Shown here: piece by piece, positions 26,755 to 34,817 of the stretch
How the letters are laid out: each line of letters starts with the position of its first letter
Position numbering within the stretch: position 1 is the stretch's first letter
Source: Sphingomonas sp. YR710
GTDB lineage: Bacteria; Pseudomonadota; Alphaproteobacteria; Sphingomonadales; Sphingomonadaceae
Length of the DNA: 64,000 nucleotides
Reading direction: 5' to 3'
Assembly: GCF_900101455.1 (NCBI RefSeq)
Contig: NZ_FMZJ01000006.1
Span: 124,001-188,000 of the forward strand
Translations under genes and position numbers: made by a program
Notes under the pieces: generated by a model
Database searches by the model: none
What the model was told of the DNA's origin: nothing
The model's input: only the letters and a program-made list of their open reading frames with translations

Positions 26755-27405
26755 TCAAAGCGTCACCTCCTCCACCTTTTCAACCGATCCTCCACGCATC
26801 CTGAGCATGCGCGAGGCCAGGCGCCGCGCCTCGCCAAGATCATGGGTGACGTAGAAAACCGGCACGTCGATCGCGCCCAATATGCCTGCAAGCTCCTCCG
26901 CCAACGCCGCTCGGGCGTCGGTATCGAGCGCGGACAGGGGTTCGTCCATCAACAGCAGTCGCGGTCGGCTCGCCAGAGCCCGTGCGATCGCCGCGCGCTG
27001 CGCCTCGCCGCCCGACAAGCGATCGGGCATCCGATCGAGCAGGCCGGCGATGCCGATGCGATCGACGATGTCATCGAAGCCGGAACGACCGCTGGCTGCC
27101 CTACGCGTCGCAAAAGCCAGATTGCCGCCCACGCTCAGATGCGGCAGCAATCCCGTCCCCTGGAACACATAGCCGATCCGCCTTTTGTGTGCGGGCACGA
27201 ACCGGGTCGCGTCCTGCCAGATTTCATCCCCAAAGCGGACCATGCCGGGAACATGATCGAGGCCGGCCAAGGCACGCAGCAGGCTGGTCTTGCCCGAACC
27301 GGAAGGCCCCAGCACTGCCGTTACCCCCTGCGCAGGAAGGTCGCAGGCAATGTCGACCGCGAAGTCCGGGCTTATGCGGCCGGCCAGTGCTACCGTGATC
27401 GTCAT
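26755..27405 (-). CDS. modC: Molybdate ABC transporter ATP-binding protein ModC (short)
   Basis: 216 residues. Walker A GPSGSGKTS at 33-41, signature LSGGEAQRAAIARAL, Walker B LLLMDEPLSALD, and the H-loop YVTHDLGEAR. ModC usually has a C-terminal molybdate-binding TOBE domain (about 350 residues total); this one ends after the ATPase domain. Assignment to molybdate rests on the adjacent ModB-like permease. Its ATG overlaps the modB stop as ATGA. The longer upstream frame is a shadow of modB. Confidence 0.85.
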   Translation of the reverse strand: MTITVALAGRISPDFAVDIACDLPAQGVTAVLGPSGSGKTSLLRALAGLDHVPGMVRFGDEIWQDATRFVPAHKRRIGYVFQGTGLLPHLSVGGNLAFATRRAASGRSGFDDIVDRIGIAGLLDRMPDRLSGGEAQRAAIARALASRPRLLLMDEPLSALDTDARAALAEELAGILGAIDVPVFYVTHDLGEARRLASRMLRMRGGSVEKVEEVTL

Positions 27406-28067
27406 GGCCGCATCGCACCGATCCGCCGATCGACCATCAGCAGGGCGAGCAGCGCCAGAAAGCCGAACAGGACCAGGCCTGCCGCGATCCTGTGCGCCGC
27501 TTCGAACTGCAGGCTCTCGACGAGCTGGTAGATCCGGGTCGAGAGCACCTCGGTCTTGCCCGGAATGCCGCCGCCGATCATCAGCACCACGCCGAATTCT
27601 CCCACGGTGTGCGCGAACACCAGTATCCCGGCGGAAAGGAACCCCCGCCGCGACAGCGGGAGCGCCACCGTCAGAAATCGATCCATCGGCCCCGCCCCCA
27701 TTGTCGCCGCCAACTCGAGCGGACGGTCCCCAACCGCCTCGAACGCCGTCCGCAGCGGCTGCACCGCGAACGGCAGCGAATAGAAGATCGATCCGATCAC
27801 CAGCCCTTCGAAGGTGAAGGCCAGCGTGCGCACGCCAAATGGATGTAGCAGGGCCATTAGCGGGCTGTCCGGCCCCAAAGCGATCAACACATAAAAGCCG
27901 ATCACCGTCGGCGGCAGCACCAGCGGCAGGGCCGATATGGCGCCGACCATTTCGCGCCACCAACGCTTCGAACGCGCGAGCCACCAGGCGAGCGGCGTCG
28001 CGATCAGCAGCAGCAACACGGTCGTAACGACAGCCAGCTCGATCGTCGTCGCGATCACGAGCTCCAT
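27402..28067 (-). CDS. modB: Molybdate ABC transporter permease ModB
   Basis: 221 residues, five or six hydrophobic helices. LPPTVIGFYVLIALG and the EAA-like loop LELAATMGAGPMDRFLTVALP match the ModB family; HTVGEFGVVLMIGGGIPGKT is diagnostic for molybdate permeases. The ATG at 28067 starts the first helix; upstream residues in the same frame look random. No modA gene for the binding protein is found within this window. Confidence 0.88.
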   Translation of the reverse strand: MELVIATTIELAVVTTVLLLLIATPLAWWLARSKRWWREMVGAISALPLVLPPTVIGFYVLIALGPDSPLMALLHPFGVRTLAFTFEGLVIGSIFYSLPFAVQPLRTAFEAVGDRPLELAATMGAGPMDRFLTVALPLSRRGFLSAGILVFAHTVGEFGVVLMIGGGIPGKTEVLSTRIYQLVESLQFEAAHRIAAGLVLFGFLALLALLMVDRRIGAMRP

Positions 28068-28416
28068 CAGGCGAAACGCGTGTCGATGCGATTCACGCTC
28101 GGGTCGGCCCGATGCGGCGGCAATATTCGTTCTACCATGGCCCCTCGATCGTCGGCACGCTACCAATCCCACCCCGCTTGGGGTCGCGCTATATATGGCT
28201 GTATATCGACGGCACATGGTTTGGGAAGCTGGATCGGTCGAAATGCCATCGACCATCGCGCCGACCCGGACCGCAGCCGCGCTCGCCTCACCGGTAAATC
28301 GACGCGCATGCCCGATCGTCGCGAGACCGACACCTTATTGTCGCTCAACCACGTCAGACAAATCGTATGGCGGAAGACTCGAAGGAGACGACCAGAATGA
28401 ACGGGCAAGGTATTCC
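28068..28416. other. Intergenic region between modB and the exonuclease gene
   Basis: 349 bases with divergent genes on both sides and no coding pattern I can support. It contains the candidate Mo-box at 28187-28210 and little else. No remnant of modA was seen. Confidence 0.5.
28187..28210. promoter_or_regulatory. Candidate ModE-type operator (Mo-box) upstream of modBC
   Basis: CGCTATATA-N6-TATATCGAC with an exact core ATATA-N6-TATAT, similar to the ModE box (CGnTATATA-N6-TATATAnCG). It lies 120 bases upstream of the modB start. ModE-type control of mod genes is established; the right half-site here is imperfect. Confidence 0.45.
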
Positions 28417-28992
28417 ATGCACATCATAGCCATCGATTTCGAAGCGTCGTGCCTGCCGTGCCACGGCCGGTCCTACCCGATCGAGGTGGGCATTTGCGAA
28501 GGGGCACAATCTGCGCGTTCCTGGCTGATCCGTCCGCATCCTGACTGGAACGGCTGGGGCTGGACCGATGAGGCGCAGCAGCTCCACGGTCTGTCGCTCG
28601 ATCGTCTCTGGCGCGAGGGCTTGCCCGCCCCCACCGTCCTGGCCGAGCTCGGGACGGCGCTGCGTGGGCGGCGGGTGGTGGCCGACAGCGAGCTAGACGA
28701 ATATTGGCTGTATGAACTGGCCAAAGCCGCCCGCACTGCACCGCCCACGCAGATCGCGCATATCGAACAGATCATCGTGGAGCTCGGGAGCACCGACGAT
28801 GAGATCATCAGAGCCCGAAATCGGGCGGACCAACGCCCGTTTGCGCGGCATCGCGCCGGCGGCGACGCGGCCTGGCTCGCCGCCTTCATCGCCGCGCTGC
28901 GGGGCGCCGCCGCGGGGCGGGCCCCGATCCCCGATCGCCCTCTTTTCCCTTGGCCGCAAGCCGCGGCCAGCCGTCCCGTCACGACACTGTAA
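28417..28992 (+). CDS. DEDDh-type 3'-5' exonuclease-like protein
   Basis: 191 residues beginning MHIIAIDFEASCLP. Exo I has D-F-E at 7-9; exo II region has VVADSELDEYWL; exo III has HRAGGDAAWLAAF with H and D as in DnaQ-like enzymes. It should cleave DNA or RNA ends; exact substrate unknown. The ATG at 28417 is preferred because upstream residues in frame resemble no known protein. PPK2 follows after 40 bases on the same strand. Confidence 0.75.
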   Translation: MHIIAIDFEASCLPCHGRSYPIEVGICEGAQSARSWLIRPHPDWNGWGWTDEAQQLHGLSLDRLWREGLPAPTVLAELGTALRGRRVVADSELDEYWLYELAKAARTAPPTQIAHIEQIIVELGSTDDEIIRARNRADQRPFARHRAGGDAAWLAAFIAALRGAAAGRAPIPDRPLFPWPQAAASRPVTTL

Positions 28993-29032
28993 TCCGGCAT
29001 CGGCACAGCAGCGTTTTGGATCAGGAGCGCAC

Positions 29033-29953
29033 ATGCAGACATCTTCCGATTCCGCCTTCGAACTCGAACGGATCAAGCGCGAGCTCGCCGACAGCTTCGA
29101 TGAGGAGCTGGAGATGGAGATGGACGAGAACCGGCTCGAAGCCATGTTCGCCGATCTCAGTGAACATCCCGAACGCGAGCAGATCGATCGCCGCGCCTAT
29201 TTCCGCGAGCTGTTTCGTCTCCAGCACGAACTCGTCCGGCTGCAGGACTGGGTCCAGCATCAGGGATTGAAGGTCGTCGTGATCTTCGAAGGACGCGATT
29301 CCGCCGGCAAGGGCGGCGCGATCAAGCGCATCACCCAGCGGCTCAATCCGCGCGTCTGCCGGGTAGCCGCCCTGCCAGCCCCGAATGAGCGCGAGCGCAG
29401 CCAATGGTATTTCCAGCGCTACGCCGCGCACCTGCCGGCCGCCGGCGAAATCGTCCTGTTCGATCGCAGCTGGTATAATCGCGCCGGGGTCGAACGGGTG
29501 ATGGGCTTCTGCGGCGAGGACGATGTCGAGGAATTCTTCCGCTCGGTCCCCGAATTCGAACGCATGCTGGTGCGATCGGGTATCATCCTGCTCAAATATT
29601 GGTTCTCGATCACCGACGAGGAACAGCAGTTCCGTTTCAACATGCGGATCCATGATCCGCTGAAACAGTGGAAGCTCAGCCCGATGGACGTCGAATCCCG
29701 CCGCCGCTGGGAAGATTATACGCGCGCCAAGGAAACGATGCTCGAACGCACCCATATCGCCGAGGCGCCGTGGTGGGTGGTTGAGGCCGTCGACAAGAAG
29801 AAGGCCCGGCTCAACTGCATCGCGCACCTTCTGGCGCAAATCCCTTATCAGGACGTGCCCAAAGCCCCCGTTACCCTCCCCGATCGCGTCCGGCATGAGG
29901 ATTATATCCGCCATCCGGTGCCGGCGGAGATGTATGTGCCGGATTTATATTGA
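29033..29953 (+). CDS. ppk2: Polyphosphate kinase 2 (PPK2)
   Basis: 306 residues, the length of class I PPK2. Walker A GRDSAGKGGA at 87-96 and Walker B DRSWYNR at 144-150, with AGVERVMGFC and RIHDPLKQWKLSPMD following. It transfers phosphate between polyphosphate and nucleoside diphosphates. AGGAG lies 6 bases before the ATG; the longer frame upstream is exonuclease sequence out of frame. Upstream bases contain a weak Pho-box-like pattern. Confidence 0.93.
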   Translation: MQTSSDSAFELERIKRELADSFDEELEMEMDENRLEAMFADLSEHPEREQIDRRAYFRELFRLQHELVRLQDWVQHQGLKVVVIFEGRDSAGKGGAIKRITQRLNPRVCRVAALPAPNERERSQWYFQRYAAHLPAAGEIVLFDRSWYNRAGVERVMGFCGEDDVEEFFRSVPEFERMLVRSGIILLKYWFSITDEEQQFRFNMRIHDPLKQWKLSPMDVESRRRWEDYTRAKETMLERTHIAEAPWWVVEAVDKKKARLNCIAHLLAQIPYQDVPKAPVTLPDRVRHEDYIRHPVPAEMYVPDLY

Positions 29954-30001
29954 AGCCACTTTGAGCGCGCGCTTACAGAACCGTCGAAACTGCCCCTTCG
30001 C

Positions 30002-30754
30002 CTAACGCCACAATGCGAATTCTCCGTGCGGGTGAACGACGGCCAGCAACCGGTCGGCCCAACCTTGCCACGACGTAAGCCTCAGCTTGAATTGCCGGGC
30101 GGCCTCGTTGAGTTCCATCCTGAGCCAGTAGAACGGTGCGTCGCGGGTCGCATTTGCCGCGTGACTCCGTAAGGCCGTGAGAACGGCCGTCTGCTCGGCG
30201 GGCGGCATATATTGCCAGACGACAGAATGGAAAACGACCGTCGCCGCGCCCGCCTTCGGACCGGCCCGTCCGATCCACCGCGATGCATCCTCGGCGTCGA
30301 CCGCGACCGGCGAGATCTGGGCCATCGTCATGGCTGCACGCAACCGCGCCATCCGCTCGCCTTGTTCGGCCCAGCAATAGGAAAGCAGGCGGGTCGCGTC
30401 AGCCGATCGGCGGATATCGACGGGCCGGCGGTCGCACGCACGGCGCTCCACGACGACCGCGTCGAGATCCAGCCGCGGCGCCGGCCCTTCCCATCGGCAA
30501 GGGAGAACCACCGGACTGCTACCATTCCCCCAACTCTCGTCGCCGATCTGATAGCGGAACCTGTCCCACTGGCTGTTCAGCCCCGCACTCGCCCCCAGTT
30601 CGAAGCGGCGCAGCGGAAGCCCGGTCTCTTCTGCGATCGTCAGGAAACCCCCGAGCAGACAAGCCGATCGCCGTACCTCGTTCGTCTGCGGCTCATGCGC
30701 GAGCATCGATACGACAAGCGACGAATGCGCGGTCAGCGCGGCCTGTGCAACCAT
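30002..30754 (-). CDS. DUF2332 family protein, N-terminally short
   Basis: 250 residues matching the C-terminal part of DUF2332 proteins: TNEVRRSACLLGGFL and FELGASAGLNSQWDRFRYQIG. Family members usually have about 80-100 more residues at the N-terminus. Upstream, the same frame continues for only 26 codons to a stop and a neighbouring gene starts within 240 bases, so the missing part cannot be present. The gene is probably 5'-truncated, perhaps non-functional. Family function is unknown. Confidence 0.7.
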   Translation of the reverse strand: MVAQAALTAHSSLVVSMLAHEPQTNEVRRSACLLGGFLTIAEETGLPLRRFELGASAGLNSQWDRFRYQIGDESWGNGSSPVVLPCRWEGPAPRLDLDAVVVERRACDRRPVDIRRSADATRLLSYCWAEQGERMARLRAAMTMAQISPVAVDAEDASRWIGRAGPKAGAATVVFHSVVWQYMPPAEQTAVLTALRSHAANATRDAPFYWLRMELNEAARQFKLRLTSWQGWADRLLAVVHPHGEFALWR

Positions 30755-30993
30755 CCACGCGCGCTGCGCCGGCTGGATCGCGCATGCGATAGAGCAAAAC
30801 CAAAGCGGCCAGTTGATCCGCCCCCGCGCACGCTATGTCGGGCCGGAACCGGAGGAAGCTTAGAACCGCGCGGCTAGAATGGCATCGCCCCCGCCACTTC
30901 GCCATATTTTCGCTTTGTCATTGAACTGTCTTGATATTCTTACCTTCGGTTTACCCCTCCGCCTTACCGCACGCGGCGAGGGAGACTTTGTCC

Positions 30994-32319
30994 ATGTTTC
31001 ACGATGTGAGAACGCCTGCGATATCCGCCAACGATTGTGATCGCCCGTTGGAGATCGGGATTATTTCCCGCCATGTCACCATCCACCGGAACGCCCAGTT
31101 GGTCGATGCGATCGAGATATTTCAGCAGAGCCCCGATCTTCGCATCCTGCCCGTGCTCGATGATGGCAATCGCCCGGTCGGCGTGGTGTTCGAGCGCGAT
31201 ATCCGGGCCATATTGTTCAATCCGTTCGGGCACGCGCTGCTCAAGAATCCCAGCTTCGGCGCCAGTCTCGATCGCCATGTCCGTCCCTGCCCCGCCGTGG
31301 ACAGGAGGATCTCGGTGAACGATCTGATCGAGCGACACGCCGCCGAAGGCGAAGGGTGCGAAGGGTTGATCGTCACGAGCGCCGGGCAATTCCAAGGTAT
31401 GATTCCCAACCGCATCATCCTGCGGCTGGCGGCCCGGCGGGAAACCCAGGCCGTGCTGAGGCGCACCGCCCGGTTCGAACGCGTGGACAGCGCGAGCAGG
31501 GACTTCAACGCGGTTGCCGTCGCCCTGATTCTGGAGCTGAAGACCGCCGCCGATCATTTATCGGGCACCGCCGCCGCCATGGCCGAGCGCGCCGCCCTGA
31601 ACGGCGGGGAGGCGGCGATCGTGGTCAACACGACGCGCCAGGTCGCGGCCAATATGGGCGAGGTCGCCCAGCGCAGCCGCGACCTGGCCGGCACGCTGGA
31701 ACAGGCCAGCGAGACGAGCGGCAAGGTCAGATCGGCGACGGACAATGCCATCGAACTCGTCACAAAATCAGGCCTGCAGACAGGGACGCTCACCAAAGCC
31801 GCCGATGAGATCGAAGGCGTAACTGCGCTGATCGATGGCATTGCCCGCGCAACGCATATGCTTTCGATCAACGCGGCGGTCGAGGCCGCGCGAGCCGGCG
31901 ATGCGGGGCGCGGGTTCGCGGTCGTCGCGTCCGAAATCAAGCTGCTGGCCGGGCAGACGCGCAGCGCCGCCGCCGACATCGCGCTGAGAATTGCCAATAT
32001 CCGATCGGCGATAAGCCAGGTTGGCAGAGGCCATCAGAGCATGGAGGCCGCGGTCGCCGCTGTCGAAGACATGTCCGCATCGATCATGGAGGCCATCGAA
32101 CGCCAATCCGCTTTCACCCTGTCGGTCGCCCGGCATATCGAGGAGGCTGCCGGCGCAACCGATCGCATTCATGGCAGCGCCGGCAAGATCGGCCAGAACG
32201 CCATGGCAGCGGCCGATGGCGCCAGCGAAATGCACGATCTGGCAACGTCATTGTCGGCACGCGCGCAGGATTTGCAGCACCATGTTTCGGACTTTATCAC
32301 GGCGGTAGCAGACGCCTGA
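30994..32319 (+). CDS. Soluble chemoreceptor with CBS domain pair
   Basis: 441 residues without membrane segment. Two CBS-like modules (about 22-75 and 92-147), then the methyl-accepting signalling domain (about 195-435) with the hairpin-tip region MLSINAAVEAARAGDAGRGF and FAVVASEIKLLAGQT. CBS pairs bind adenine nucleotides, so a cytosolic receptor for energy or nucleotide state is plausible. GAGGGAGA lies before the ATG at 30994. It is the only chemoreceptor gene seen in the window and may feed the CheA at 1.3-3.7 kb. Confidence 0.9.
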   Translation: MFHDVRTPAISANDCDRPLEIGIISRHVTIHRNAQLVDAIEIFQQSPDLRILPVLDDGNRPVGVVFERDIRAILFNPFGHALLKNPSFGASLDRHVRPCPAVDRRISVNDLIERHAAEGEGCEGLIVTSAGQFQGMIPNRIILRLAARRETQAVLRRTARFERVDSASRDFNAVAVALILELKTAADHLSGTAAAMAERAALNGGEAAIVVNTTRQVAANMGEVAQRSRDLAGTLEQASETSGKVRSATDNAIELVTKSGLQTGTLTKAADEIEGVTALIDGIARATHMLSINAAVEAARAGDAGRGFAVVASEIKLLAGQTRSAAADIALRIANIRSAISQVGRGHQSMEAAVAAVEDMSASIMEAIERQSAFTLSVARHIEEAAGATDRIHGSAGKIGQNAMAAADGASEMHDLATSLSARAQDLQHHVSDFITAVADA

Positions 32320-32407
32320 GGCCAGCATTGCCAGCCACCCTGTTCCCCTCCATGTCTGCGCCGCATAGGCTATGCCCTTCACGCCCCGTCCACCGAAGAG
32401 CCCGAAC

Positions 32408-32797
32408 ATGCCCGCTTCCCCCGACCTCGCCATCCGGCTACGCCGCGCCGCCTTCAACCGCGCACTGGCCGAAGCCGATCTCAACGCCATCGGCCCGTTG
32501 CTGGCGCCAAATGTCATTCTCGTCGCCGGCACGGACAGCGCGATCATCTCGGGCCGCAAGGCCCAGCTCATCGCCTGGAAACGCGAATTCGCGGGGCCCG
32601 CGCGCACGATCTACACCCGCACGTCCGAAACCATTCTGACCTCGCCCGTCGAGCCGATCGCGCTCGAACATGGGCAGTGGCACGGCGTCACCGCCGGCAC
32701 CGGCCAGCTACTGGCCTCCGGCAGCTACACCGCCAAATGGCGCATGATCGGCGCGGACTGGGTGATCGAGGCTGAGATCTACCTGACCCTCGCCTGA
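32408..32797 (+). CDS. SnoaL/NTF2-like (DUF4440 type) protein
   Basis: About 129 residues. The cone-shaped alpha/beta pattern is suggested by FNRALAEADLNAIGPLLAPN followed by strands HGQWHGV, GQLLASGSYTAKWRM and WVIEAEIYLTL. Such proteins bind or modify small ligands; function unknown. The ATG at 32408 is chosen because residues in the longer frame look random. Monocistronic. Confidence 0.7.
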   Translation: MPASPDLAIRLRRAAFNRALAEADLNAIGPLLAPNVILVAGTDSAIISGRKAQLIAWKREFAGPARTIYTRTSETILTSPVEPIALEHGQWHGVTAGTGQLLASGSYTAKWRMIGADWVIEAEIYLTLA

Positions 32798-32915
32798 TCT
32801 CCATCCCGATCGATAGGGGCTATCAAAAGAAGAACAAACCGGGTATATGCGAGAGCTCCTTCCGCCCGGCGCGGATGAGGGACGGTAGCGAATAATTTTT
32901 TGCAGCAAAATTCGT

Positions 32916-32932
32916 GATAATATCATATTATC
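32916..32932. other. Exact 17-base AT-rich palindrome
   Basis: GATAATAT-C-ATATTATC reads identically on both strands around a central base. It lies in a 192-base AT-rich gap between convergent genes (DUF4440 and CorA), where no promoter is expected. It may be a protein site or terminator element; no partner is known. Confidence 0.4.
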
Positions 32933-32989
32933 AATATCTTATGAATCACTCTTTTGTAACAAGATTAAGATGGCTCAGAGGCAGCACGC

Positions 32990-34009
32990 CTATCGCCGCA
33001 TGAAACCCAGCCATCGCAGCAGCACATAGGTCGCGCCGGCGGTGCCGATCGCGAGCCCCGTCGCCCAGAGCGACCCCGCCGGGCTCGCCGTCCAGAGCAG
33101 CCCGCCGGTGTTCATCCCGAAAATCCCGGTGACGAGCGTTGCCGGCAGCATCAGTGCGGTCATGATCGACAGCAGATAGAGATTCTGGTTGGTGCGCTGC
33201 GCCGCCTGGATATCGATCTCGTCGCGCAGCAGCCGCAACTGGCCGAGCACGCTCTGGCTGTCGGCATCGATCGCCTGCAGCCGTTGCGACAATTTCTCGA
33301 CCGTCGCCAGCAACGTCGCAGGCAGATCTTCGTCATCCTCCAGCCGGCGAAAAACCGCCCGCATCCCGTCCAGCATCCGATGGATCTGCGCGAGCCGCCG
33401 CCGGATGCCGATCAGGTCGCGCGCAGTCGGCGGGTGATGGCCGTCAAGAAATGCATCCTCGGCCCGTTGCACGGCGCCGCTCATCTCGCGGGCCACCTCC
33501 GCCAGCGTCTCGCTGATCGTGCCGACCAACATGTCGAGCGCGGTCGCCGCTGTCATCCCGCTTTGCCCGCGCTCCAGCTTCTGGCGCACGATGTCTCCCG
33601 ATTGGATCGGATGGAGCCGCGCCGTGATCATCATCGTCGGCGTCAGCGCAAACCGCATCGCGCCGACCCGCGTTCCATCCAGCGTTTCAAAATCGCGCTC
33701 GAAATCGTGCAGCACGCAGCCGACAACGCCATCATCGACCAATGCGCGCTGGTGATTGTCGGTGGCGAGCAGCAATTCCCTGACGGTCGGCGGCAACTCT
33801 TCCGATCGCGCGATCCAGCCGATCGTACCCTGATGCGCCAGGCTGAGGTGCAGCCAGCGGAACCCCTCGCCTTGGTCACAATCCTCGATCGCACGCGGGC
33901 TTTCCTGGCCAAAGTCCAGCGCCCAGATCAAGCCGGGGCGGGCGATCGTGAACCGAGGCGCCGCGCCCGCCGATGAATCAGCTCTGTCGATCGTAGCCCG
34001 TCCCTCCAA
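32990..34009 (-). CDS. CorA/ZntB family metal transporter
   Basis: 339 residues. A cytosolic alpha/beta domain and long helices precede two C-terminal membrane helices, with the pore signature GMN in VTGIFGMNTGG. ZntB-like proteins move Zn2+ or other divalent cations; CorA moves Mg2+. The choice between them is unsure, though the loop after GMN, TGGLLWTAS, fits ZntB-type better than the Mg loop with MPEL. The gene is preceded by a ParA-like gene on the same strand. Confidence 0.85.
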   Translation of the reverse strand: MEGRATIDRADSSAGAAPRFTIARPGLIWALDFGQESPRAIEDCDQGEGFRWLHLSLAHQGTIGWIARSEELPPTVRELLLATDNHQRALVDDGVVGCVLHDFERDFETLDGTRVGAMRFALTPTMMITARLHPIQSGDIVRQKLERGQSGMTAATALDMLVGTISETLAEVAREMSGAVQRAEDAFLDGHHPPTARDLIGIRRRLAQIHRMLDGMRAVFRRLEDDEDLPATLLATVEKLSQRLQAIDADSQSVLGQLRLLRDEIDIQAAQRTNQNLYLLSIMTALMLPATLVTGIFGMNTGGLLWTASPAGSLWATGLAIGTAGATYVLLRWLGFMRR

Positions 34010-34048
34010 ACGATGCCGGGCTCATAGCCACGTCGCATGACAATCGCG

Positions 34049-34777
34049 CTATCGCGCCAGCCGCTCCTCGATAGCCCGCCATAAGGTTGCGACAGCAATC
34101 GCTGCCGGCGATTTCGGCGCATATTCGCCAAGGGCGGCATGGCGGTCCGCCATCTGCTCGACGGCGCTGGCCATCGGGATCACCGGACAATCGGGCGCCT
34201 CCGCCATCGCCTTGCGGTGCGCGAGCCGGCGCCGATCGACCATGCTGAACACCGGTATGATCGGCGGGCCGCCCTTATGATGCCGGGTCAGATGATCACG
34301 CACCTCGGCGAAGGCGCGCTGCGACAAGGTCGACGGGATCATCGGCATCAGGATCAACGCGGCGCCGCGCATCACCTGCTCGCTGGTCGAGCCGAGCCCG
34401 GGCGGGCAATCGAGGATGATATGATCATAGCTGCGCTGCAGGCCCTCAGTCAGCCGCAGGATGCGCTTCTTGCGGTCTAGCTCGCTGAACAGCGCATCGA
34501 GCTGGTGCAGCGATGCGTCCGCCGGCAGCAGGTCGAGCAGCGGAATATGCGTCTTCACGATCAGCCGTTCGGGCGCCAGATCCTTTTCGATCACGGCGCG
34601 CGCCTCGTCGCCGGCCTTACGGCCGTCGGCCAGGATGAAGCTGGCGGCGGCCTGCCCGTCGAGATCCCATAACAGGGTGCGCCGCTTCGACAGGGCGGCC
34701 GCCGCCCAGGCCAGATTGACCGCCAGCGAGGTTTTGCCGACGCCCCCCTTCATACTGTACACCGCAATGGTTGCCAC
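34049..34777 (-). CDS. ParA-like P-loop ATPase
   Basis: About 242 residues. Deviant Walker A KGGVGKTS at 10-17, DLDGQAAASF, and LDCPPGLGSTSEQVMRG as in ParA/MinD ATPases. No ParB gene lies beside it, so it is unlikely to be the chromosome partition protein; such orphan ATPases place or regulate other cell parts. The GTG start at 34777 has GGGAGA 6 bases upstream; a longer ATG frame at 34813 has no site. The CYTH-CHAD gene ends 40 bases upstream. Confidence 0.85.
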   Translation of the reverse strand: MATIAVYSMKGGVGKTSLAVNLAWAAAALSKRRTLLWDLDGQAAASFILADGRKAGDEARAVIEKDLAPERLIVKTHIPLLDLLPADASLHQLDALFSELDRKKRILRLTEGLQRSYDHIILDCPPGLGSTSEQVMRGAALILMPMIPSTLSQRAFAEVRDHLTRHHKGGPPIIPVFSMVDRRRLAHRKAMAEAPDCPVIPMASAVEQMADRHAALGEYAPKSPAAIAVATLWRAIEERLAR

Positions 34778-34817
34778 GCTCGTCTCCCGCTGCCCGGCGC
34801 ACCCGGATATCAACGGT

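Noticed and set aside
28068-28416. Remnant of modA
   Set aside because: No frame resembles a molybdate-binding protein.
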